Positions 56,201-64,000 of a DNA stretch of 64,000 bases are shown in pieces. Source of the DNA: Trichoderma breve. Its lineage: Eukaryota > Ascomycota > Sordariomycetes > Hypocreales > Hypocreaceae. The position numbers were made by a program, and so were the translations under genes. The notes beneath the pieces were generated by a model. That model saw only the letters and a program-made list of their open reading frames with translations, was not told the DNA's origin and searched no databases. Every line of letters begins with the position of its first letter. The first letter of the stretch is position 1. Where the stretch lies: contig NC_079232.1 of assembly GCF_028502605.1 (NCBI RefSeq), forward strand, positions 6,386,001-6,450,000, given 5' to 3'.

Positions 56201-57812
56201 GGCGACGCCTTTCCGAGAGCGTTTACTTCTTGTTTGCAGTTGTGTCTGTAAGAAAGGTATTCTGTCAGCTTTTGAATACTATCAGAGAACAAGGTATTAA
56301 GTAATTGCTGACCCAAATGCTAGCACGTCTCCATTGCCGCTCATTCCACGGCCAACCCAGTCGCTCATACTTAAACCCATCTGCTTGCTTCGCAGTAGGA
56401 TTTCTGTAGTGCCAATCGAACCGGCACCGAGGAAGACGGCTTTCTTTGCGTGAACCCACATCAGATCACCATAAGTGTTTTCTGCTGCGAACCGTTCACG
56501 ACCGCGGCCATGCCACGCAAAGTAGATCAAGTAACCGCCGCGCTCATCTTGCACCTTTTCGATATACCTCACCTCGCACTTGCAGAACATTTCGGCACCC
56601 CAATTCCACGCATCGGCGAGATACGTCACTAGAGTTGTGGTTTTCGAGCCGTCATTCAGGCCTGTGCTATCTTGTCCCGTGAGTGTTGACGCTGACATGT
56701 TGACCCCTGAACTATTGGGGCCAGGTCGGAAACGTGTTGTAAGAGGAACTTTGCAGAACTTGTCGGCTAGCCCAAGAACATTGGCTTGCTTGTAGAGGAT
56801 TTCCGTCTTCTTGAGTGCTGGCCAGTCGTCCGGATATGTTTCCGGCTCAAGCACATCTCTGACTTTTTGGTAGTCTAGACAAAGAGTTAATTCAAGTGAG
56901 TTCCCCCATGATGACAGCGCAACAAGGGAACCAAGGGTATATATATATATAAGGGAGGAGAAACTCACACTTATCCAAATGTTCAGGGTCTTTTCGAATT
57001 TCGGGGGGCCAAAAGCCCGTCTTGAGGATTTCTTTGTCTGCTTCGAGGAATACATTTGCGTTGATTAGGCTTGCACCTCCTAGCCCTGTGAGGCGGCGTT
57101 ATACAAAGATCAGTATATATTCCATCGTAACGAACGATTAGAGAGATGCGATGCAGGGAAGTTGTGACGTACCATTACCAAGAATAACACTCTGATCACG
57201 ACCAAAAAAGAGATTAAACATGCCAGTGGGATTACCGCTGTTGATAGCAATTTTACCAAGGGAACTCGGAGTGAGATCGCCCGTAAATCGCCATTGTTTT
57301 AATGTTTCCATTGAGTCAGTGGGATACTCCCCGGGCCATCTTTCTTCTCCTCGCTCCAACAAGCAAACGGACTGGCCTGCTCTCGCCATGCGCGAGGCAG
57401 CAATGGAACCTCCATAGCCAGATCCTATAACAACGCAATCATATGAATGTCGCAGAAGCTCTACGGGTTTCGAAATTCGAGGAAATGGATTTTTAGGGAT
57501 GTCGTCTGAGTTGGGGAGAGATTCGGAACAGGCCGAGAGACCAGAGGAGGAGGAGGCATCGTCCTCTGACACAATGGAGGCGGTCAATGGCGGAGTAGGA
57601 TACATGTATTCATCATGCATGTATTCATTTGCCTTCCATATCGGCTGGTAGTCACCATATACGTTGACAGGGGGGACCCCAAGGTCATCGATATATTGCT
57701 CCTGTTGGTCCAGGAGGAGATGGTGTTGCAATGTTAATGTCGATGCAGGAGATTGGTTGTGGGTAGGTTTTTGCATCTTGTGCGCAAAACCATCCCGGCA
57801 TGACTTGGCCAT
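53297..57812 (-). CDS. GMC oxidoreductase fused to alpha/beta hydrolase
   Basis: This is one long protein of 1378 aa: complement(join(53297..55589,55658..55847,55911..56245,56313..56874,56969..57085,57173..57812)), five introns of 62-94 nt, every phase consistent. Residues ~140-690 are a GMC/cholesterol-oxidase-like flavoenzyme: FAD motif YDCVVIGSGYGGSIAASRMA, LLERGEERWPGEYP, then GNGLGGASLINANVF across a splice, VFLGAGSIGTTEILLRSK, and the C-terminal GMC block HPLGGVPMSRDN...ADGAVIPTSIGVNPLATI. Residues ~1000-1378 are an alpha/beta hydrolase: VESLFMIPGASVDHQIF, then the elbow TIAHCMGSVAF with C1111 in place of the usual Ser, FFVGEDSDVL, and VPGYGHLDCWMGRNA with the likely His. The start is the first ATG (MAKSCRDGF); an upstream extension uses only TTG. 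Sterol or other hydrophobic alcohol substrates are inferred from the family. Confidence 0.9.
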
Positions 57813-60384
57813 GGCAAACCGAAAATCCCCGACGGCAGGCTCAGTGAAGATACTCTGCGTGCATAGACCACAACTAGACGCCGTGGTGGTTGGTGGATGG
57901 AGGGACAATAGAAAGATAGTGTTGTTGGTCGTTGACAAGTCTCCACACTGTCAATTCATGAATAGAGTAAAAACGCCGCTCGTGGCAACAATGGGCAATA
58001 GTGTCTTAGGTTGTGCTCTAGATCAGACCGGATGAAGAAGAGGGGAGATCCGTTCCATTTTTAACTCGTGGGAGAAGCTCGTTGTGCCATCTCTGTTGCC
58101 CAGCTTCTCCCACCACCGGCAGTTGTCGAGTCGTCCTCACCGGCCATTGTATCCACAAGAGGCGTAGCAGTTCAGCTAGTTACGTCCACTGCCGTCGATT
58201 TACAAGCATGACGATGCAGAAAATGGTAATATTTCAGGTTCCAGGGGCACGGGGTGTCATTGCAGCACGATGAATGCGGAGTTGAAGAGAATGTCACATC
58301 ACTGGGGGGGATTTTGGAGGGGGGGTGGCATGGACCATTGGAGGCAGCCACCACGTTGAAAATCCAGGCCTGGAGCTCTAGATTCATCTTTTCCAAGCCA
58401 TGGAACCGGCACATGTGAGAATCGAGTTGACCGAGAAGAGTGTGATTCGTATCTCTCTATTTCGCCGAGGCAGCCTCCATCTCCATAGTCTTCTCTCGTG
58501 GAGTGGCGAGACTCCTTGGCGGCCCCCCGGTGGTGGATTTAAGACAAAAAAAAAAAAGACTTTTCTCTTTTGATCGAAGAAAAAGGTCAGCTGAAGAGAT
58601 AAATGAAGTTAGTATTGTGAGAAATGATTGAATGGGTTATTGAGAGATGATTTGCCTCGTATGAGCTGAGAGAGGCTTGTTGAAGGCTTTTCCAGTTGTC
58701 TTGCCATATACAGTAAGAAAGATGATGAATGACTAAGCGAGTACATATTGAAAAGAAAAAAGAATCATTCAATCAGCCAGCCTCATTGACCAGTCTAATT
58801 GCCGTAGCTCGTGATTCTTCGTCGCTGTGACTCTTGCTTGTGCGATGCCTTGCAGTGATTCGTCACCGTCTTATCGCGGGTCGACAAGCAAAAAAAAAAA
58901 CCCTTGGCGAGCTGGCGAACTCTCCGATCCGATCTGCGAGCGCTCGTTCCGTACCGTACATACGCATGAAAACCACCTGCACCCCTGTTGCTCTAAATAC
59001 CATTGCAGGGAACAGGGTCGATTATAGCCCAGCAATTGGCTGTCCGGGGTGCTGGGAAACATGCTTGGCTCTCAGCTACGATGCTAAGCATGGCATCATC
59101 ACATCCAACCGCCCCCGCGAGCAGGGGAACAGGGCCAATAATCTGCCTCATCTGGCCTTTTCTTTCTTTTTTCTTCTTCGCACAGCCCGAGTTTATTGCT
59201 TGCACTGCTGAACCCGCCTCGATTTATGCGTATTAGGAATCTACAGGAGATATTGATGATATCCACTAGTCTATGCCGCGCAGCTCTGGCTAACACTCAC
59301 GACCCAACTACATGCGGAACAAGCCTTTGCCAGTGCCAGGGGGTTGGTCAGAGATCCGCCCAAAACGTGGTTTGACTCGGGTAGCTCGATGTTGCAGCAT
59401 CACAAGTGGAGCCGGCAAGGTGCATGTGTTGACAGCTCTGCTGGCCCTGTCACTGAATGCAATGCGTTCGCAGCGGTTTCTCCATGCCATGTCTGTTCCC
59501 AGTGCCGGGCTAACTAACTTCAACCAGGGCTCAGTCCGAGACTTGACAGCCGCAAATGACGTTGTCGACGGGCGCAGTTCAGCAATAGCCAAGTTTCTCT
59601 CGTGTGTTTTGGTCTTTGTCTTGTCTTGACACCCACCAAGGACAGGGCTAGGATCCTCCCCGTCACGCCCAGACCAGAATGGTCATCACCAGTCCATATT
59701 CTGGTTGGATACGGCTTGTTTCTCGACTCCGGGCGACCGGCTTGGGTTTGTACGGGTGCCCTGAGCTGAACCGCGGCGATAGACGAATATGTTGCTGTTG
59801 CAGCCTGGCAGCAAGTCTTTCATACCCCTCCTCCTTCGCAGAATCGTCGGTACGAACTCTCGATCAATATCCACCTGAATATGTAGACAGGGGAGCAGGA
59901 GGAGGGGTGAGGGCATCATTATCGCCAGTACGCCGTTCAACCATTCATCAACTCCATATGGCCCCCCTCCCCCCCAATGCTTGCCGCTTCAGGAAAGCAA
60001 TGCGTGATAGATGGCTTCCAAGATGTTGATTCGCCGGCTAATCAATAGTCGACATACGACTTTTGCACCGACATGCTGCCACTTGTAACAACATGCAAGC
60101 ATGGAGTTGGAATTCGCTCGTTCTGCATGGCGGACCGCACCGCCCTAAACTCCAGCTCTGCTCCACCGTCGATGGTGTGTTTTCAATCACATCCTTCTCC
60201 GTAATTGGGTTGCAGCTCTACCATCCATTTCCGTTCTCAGCATCATGTCAACGGTGACACAGTCTCTCCGTGTTACACAAATCCCGCGGCTAACAACGTG
60301 GAGCCGCCACATCTCCGGTGACTTGCATCGGCCACCACGGAGGTCTCAGCTCGGCGACGTCTTGAGTGGGTTGAGTGGGCTCTG

Positions 60385-60416
<32 letters not shown>

Positions 60417-63400
60417 CCACACTCTTGATGAGAGATATGCGACGGGGAAGGATTCTACAGTAGGAAGGCTAGATTCCACGGGATCCCTTGGATCCGAGTC
60501 CTATTCGTCGACGGGTGAATTACCTCGACCCAAACCGCATCAAATGCCGGAATAACCACCGTATCAGTTGAATCGTGTCTTGTGGATGTTGTTGGATTTA
60601 TTAAACTTTGAGCTAGCTTCTCCCAAAAGACCATCTTCATCGACACATTGATATCGTTACAAATGCTGTGTGTGGATCATCCTGAGGAACATACGATAAG
60701 ATAACCCTTTGTAATGTGTCTATCTATAGATGTGAAGTATACGAGTATAGATAAACAGAAACGGATGGGAACACCTTGTGATGTGACCGTAGATAACCTC
60801 TTGTCTCTGCCTCGGCAAGTCCTCCAGACCTTAAGCCATTCGTATTGATCGTATCCAGGTTCCCCAGTATTCATAGCAGGTTATTGCCTCATCATATGAA
60901 GATATCTCGCAAAAAGGAGATAAAAAAACTTGAAATCTGTCAACATCTAAACTCATGGGTTGCAATTGTCACACCGGGGTTGCATATACCCAGACTCAAC
61001 GGGAAGCTACCAAATCCATCCATTCCCAGCTGTAACGGCAATATGCAGGTCGCTCCCATTTTGAGCATCTCCAGGGGTGGGCAGTGGACTGCGGAATCCT
61101 CGATTCAGCGAACAAGGAACGAACCATGTTCAGGGTATATCGAACTCTTTCTAGTATCAAATGCGTTATAAATCAGAGTTTCAATGCGTACTCGTATACC
61201 CCAAAATGTCTTTTTTTCACATGTGATAAGAATAAGTCGATTCATCACCTCGTCCGGCACTTGGTAGCATTCCACCAGTCGGCCAACGAATCCTCGACCA
61301 ACCCTCCCCCCTGTCCAATTTAAGTAGGAAATGACAACTGACGAATCGTGGGACCCCCTTGCCGCTGGCATCCTCGCGTTATATTCGGCGCAGAAGAATT
61401 TTATCTCGGACGTATGCATAGAAGCGCCGTCGCAATGCGTGATGATAAAAAGGGTGGTGTTACATCGGAGTTCTCGCTTGCGATCCAGCAGACTGGTGTA
61501 AGTGGTCGTTTACATGGTGCTAGTAAGAAGCTTGACGTTGAGTGCAACTCAGATCTCACTAGCTCTGTTTTTCTTTCCTTTCCTTTCTTTTTTGTCTGAG
61601 ACAAATAGGTCAAGAGACATGTCTTCAGCGGGCCAGAAGGCGCAATATGTCTCGGACTAAATCGGATTCGATGGGGTTGGATATCGGAGCTGCGTGCAAC
61701 GTGGTCGACAATGATCATCAAAACGTATTGGGTTAGAACCGAACAATCAATCACACATCACCTTGATTAAGAAACAAGAAGAAGGAAAAAGAAAAAATAG
61801 CCAACCATGAAAATCACTAACCTGTCCCAATAGTAGCAACTACTAAGCTTTCTCTGTCCATGGAGTCGAAACCCATGGCCAGGGCGACCCTTGCTCAGCG
61901 CAACGGCCCGTGAAAGGAACCGCGGGAGCCGCTCGTCTCTTCCGTTTTTCATGAAACCTAGATTATTCTGGGCTAGAAAGCGTCTCCCATGCCATCGGGG
62001 GTTCCCTTGATCTTCTTGTTTTGAGAAAGAGGCTGCAAAGCTAAGCTCCCATGACGTCTTGTTATTCACATTTGCATTATGCCTGAGCAACTGCGGGGCA
62101 GAACTCGTTGATGGACTCCTCATTCAGGTGATGCGACGAGTGTAGACAATGCGTGATGCGTGTCTCATCTTCACAAGATTCGCCTGCCGGTTCATAATCC
62201 CCGTCTTACTCGTCAAGTCTCCCAGCGGCTCTCGCGCCAAGTCCTCTCCGCAAAGGGCCAGGATTGCCTTCATGCGCTAACAAGGATGTCCATCGCCGTC
62301 ATCAAGCCTCGAATTCAGCGATGAAGTCCTACTGTCTCACACCATTTCCCCGCATGGACATGGCTAAGAGTGCACGATCGTGAGCTCATGTCAGGCGATT
62401 CAGCATGGGTTCAGCATGGGCTATCATAAAGCCTAGGTGTCCGGTGTGGCGTCACCGTTAGTCGTCCAAGAAGCTGTCTCAGTTCGACCACAGGTGTGGG
62501 AGTAGAAACCAAGCTTAGTTCACAAGGCATCTTACCGTATCCAGCCTTTGCTGCAACTCCGACTGGTCAGATTGGGCAGACAACCCAAGGATCCCCCGCC
62601 AGCTGAGCCGTTGGAACTGTGGCGTGCGCGTGGACAGGACATTCATCAAGACTATCTCTAAAGCATGGCATCAGTCAGAAATGGTTCAGGCTCAGCTCGG
62701 GAAAGGGCGCGGTCCCAAAAGATCACTGGTGACCATAAAACTCCGTTTGCCGGCTCAGCCGAACCAGGGTCTCATTTTCAATTGTCATTGTATTGTGCTG
62801 CGCCCGCCAGCTGATTCCTTGTGTCTTGGGTGTTCGTATTCCACCCAATGGGACAGCATAGATGCCCTCAACACCACGGTGAGCTTGGCAGAGCATCGGG
62901 TCAACGCTACCAGCTACCTCCCTTTCAGGCACTTGACCGCGGTGGCCCAGATCTCTTCTGTAGATAATCAGATTGCGGGGGTCCTCTGTCTCAGCCTCTT
63001 CGTATCCGTCGCTCAGTTGAGGCGTCTCAAGGGAATGTAATCAGTCCGTGATTCCGTTCGCGGTGGTGTGTTCATTCTTTTTCAGCCCCCACGGGGTGAC
63101 ATGTGAAGCTTTATCCATGCTCTGCCATGTTTCATGTAAGGGCACAAGCATTTGGAATGCGATTGCGTAGACATGTTGATTTATCATAATTTCCAATAGT
63201 GGTGATGTATTTTCAGCGGATTTGTTAGTAGCTTTTGCGTAAGCCGAGATCTCGACTGATGAGCCGCGGTTGAATCGAGGGGTAGCTTGTTGTCTAAGGT
63301 TGTGGGATATATGTAGCTGTTGTCATAACTCTATACCCATGTGTAGTTGAGGGGAACATGATATTCCTTGTTTGATAGCATCAGAATACGTAAACTGAAA

Positions 63401-63563
63401 CCTAGTGTTAGTAGATGACGCAAACCAGTGGGCTCATAACCACCGGCAAAATCACAACGCGCACATCTCAATGCGCAGTTCCCGTAGACGTTGAATCTTG
63501 CAATATTTTTTCTTCTCCGCAAGAAGCGGTAGTCCCGCTAAAATATACACATTTGATCCCCGT
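57813..63563. other. Gene-poor stretch, 5.7 kb
   Basis: No gene I can support. ORFs on both strands are under 140 codons, many with non-ATG starts, and none shows a domain. Contents: the promoter of the fusion gene (about 57813-58100), G-rich GGGGGGGATTTTGGAGGGGG near 58305, an A run near 58548, a CA dinucleotide repeat at about 60388-60415, and AT-rich sequence near 60900 and 61560-61600. A TTCAGCATGGG direct repeat occurs at about 62399-62420. Confidence 0.4.
60388..60415. repeat. CA dinucleotide microsatellite
   Basis: About 14 uninterrupted CA units in intergenic DNA. It is likely polymorphic in length between strains. Confidence 0.9.
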
Positions 63564-64000
63564 CTAGCTCTTGCCCGCCGCCCGCTCTGCTTCCAGTTCC
63601 CTCTCGGCCTGCTGATAGTACTTGGCCGTGTCCACGCCGTGCTGGTTGTGGTTGACAAAGTTGAACCACGGTACTGTGCTGAAAAAGAGCGCAGAGTATC
63701 TGCTCTGTCGGGCCGCAACCCCCTGCAGGTGCGGGCTCAGCTTGCTCTCGCCATACAGAGGCTGTCCCGCCTTGACCTTGGAAACCATCTCTCGCATATC
63801 CATCTCCACTTCCCTTGAGTTCTCGGTAGCGCCGTAGAATCGAACTGTAAAGGGGTTTCAAAGAGTCAGTTGCCACAGTCTCGGCAGTTGCCGTCCAACA
63901 GTCGAACGAGTCTTCAGAACCAAGGATGCCAAAAAGAAAAATGAGGGGTCGTGCGAAAAGAAACGTACGGGCTGATCGCTGGTAAAAGTAGAGGAAACCA
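63564..64000 (-). CDS. Small conserved protein, 5' part outside window
   Basis: This is the 3' part of a gene that enters from the right edge: complement(join(63564..63844,63969..>64000)). The partial product of about 104 residues reads FLYFYQRSALRFYGATENSR, then a helix (EVEMDMREMVSKVKAGQPLYG), then AARQSRYSALFFSTVPWFNF, VNHNQHGVDTAKYYQQAERE and a charged end AERAAGKS. The intron is 124 nt with good GTACGT...TTACAG ends and keeps frame. The SALFFSTVPWFNFVNH segment is moderately hydrophobic and could associate with a membrane. I have the impression of a conserved small fungal protein, perhaps mitochondrial, but cannot name the family. Confidence 0.7.

Noticed and set aside
57813..57938. In-frame N-terminal extension of the GMC-hydrolase fusion
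   Set aside because: It would start with TTG. The first ATG is at 57812 and no conserved motif lies upstream.
62624..63040. 138-codon plus-strand ORF
   Set aside because: It starts with GTG, has no recognisable domain, and its composition resembles non-coding neighbours.
1..64000. CRISPR array or bacterial operon features
   Set aside because: Spliceosomal introns and intron-containing tRNAs show a eukaryotic genome; no regularly spaced identical repeats were seen.

Overview
The window looks like chromosomal DNA of a filamentous ascomycete (Sordariomycetes). Hypocreales, possibly Trichoderma-like, is my inference from gene content rather than from a search. The signs are short GT...AG introns (mostly 54-95 nt), GC-rich exons separated by pyrimidine-rich or AT-rich intergenic DNA, intron-containing tRNAs, and fungal families such as SSK1, Zn2Cys6 regulators, a hybrid histidine kinase, small secreted cysteine-rich proteins and SAT4-type membrane proteins. 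I rebuilt exon structures by hand. Every multi-exon model below keeps a continuous frame from ATG to stop, except the gene cut by the right edge.

1-10.6 kb: a seven-helix SAT4/rhodopsin-type membrane protein (-), a doubtful small ORF (-), an old yellow enzyme (+), a gene-free stretch, an Arg/Ser/Asp-rich protein (+), tRNA-Leu(CAG) (+), a small secreted 8-cysteine protein (-) and tRNA-Arg(ACG) (-).

10.8-28.1 kb: a starch/maltose block. A cytosolic GH13 maltase (-) and an alpha-glucoside permease (+) are transcribed divergently from a 2-kb promoter that holds four copies of the palindrome TCGG-N-CCGA. They are followed by a Zn2Cys6 activator-like gene (+). Further on is a secreted Taka-type alpha-amylase (-). 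Between the activator and the amylase sits a GAF hybrid histidine kinase (+). The amylase would cut starch outside the cell, the permease would import maltose or oligosaccharides, the maltase would hydrolyse them in the cytosol, and the regulator is the obvious candidate to control them.

29-40.8 kb: housekeeping and signalling genes. These are a Siw14-like phosphatase (+), mitochondrial ribosomal protein mS35 (-), the HOG-pathway response regulator SSK1 (-), a 4-kb gene-free stretch, and a CCDC97-like splicing-associated protein (+).

40.8-53.3 kb: an AT-richer, accessory-looking island. It has a secreted type-B carboxylesterase (+), a minisatellite-like repeat, a decayed oligopeptide-transporter gene, a divergent pair of NAD(P)-dependent reductases (SDR- and zinc-independent MDR-type), and about 4 kb without a convincing gene.

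53.3-64 kb: a 1378-residue fusion of a GMC/cholesterol-oxidase-like enzyme with an alpha/beta hydrolase whose nucleophile position is cysteine, then about 5.7 kb without a gene I can support, and the 3' end of a small conserved gene cut by the window edge.
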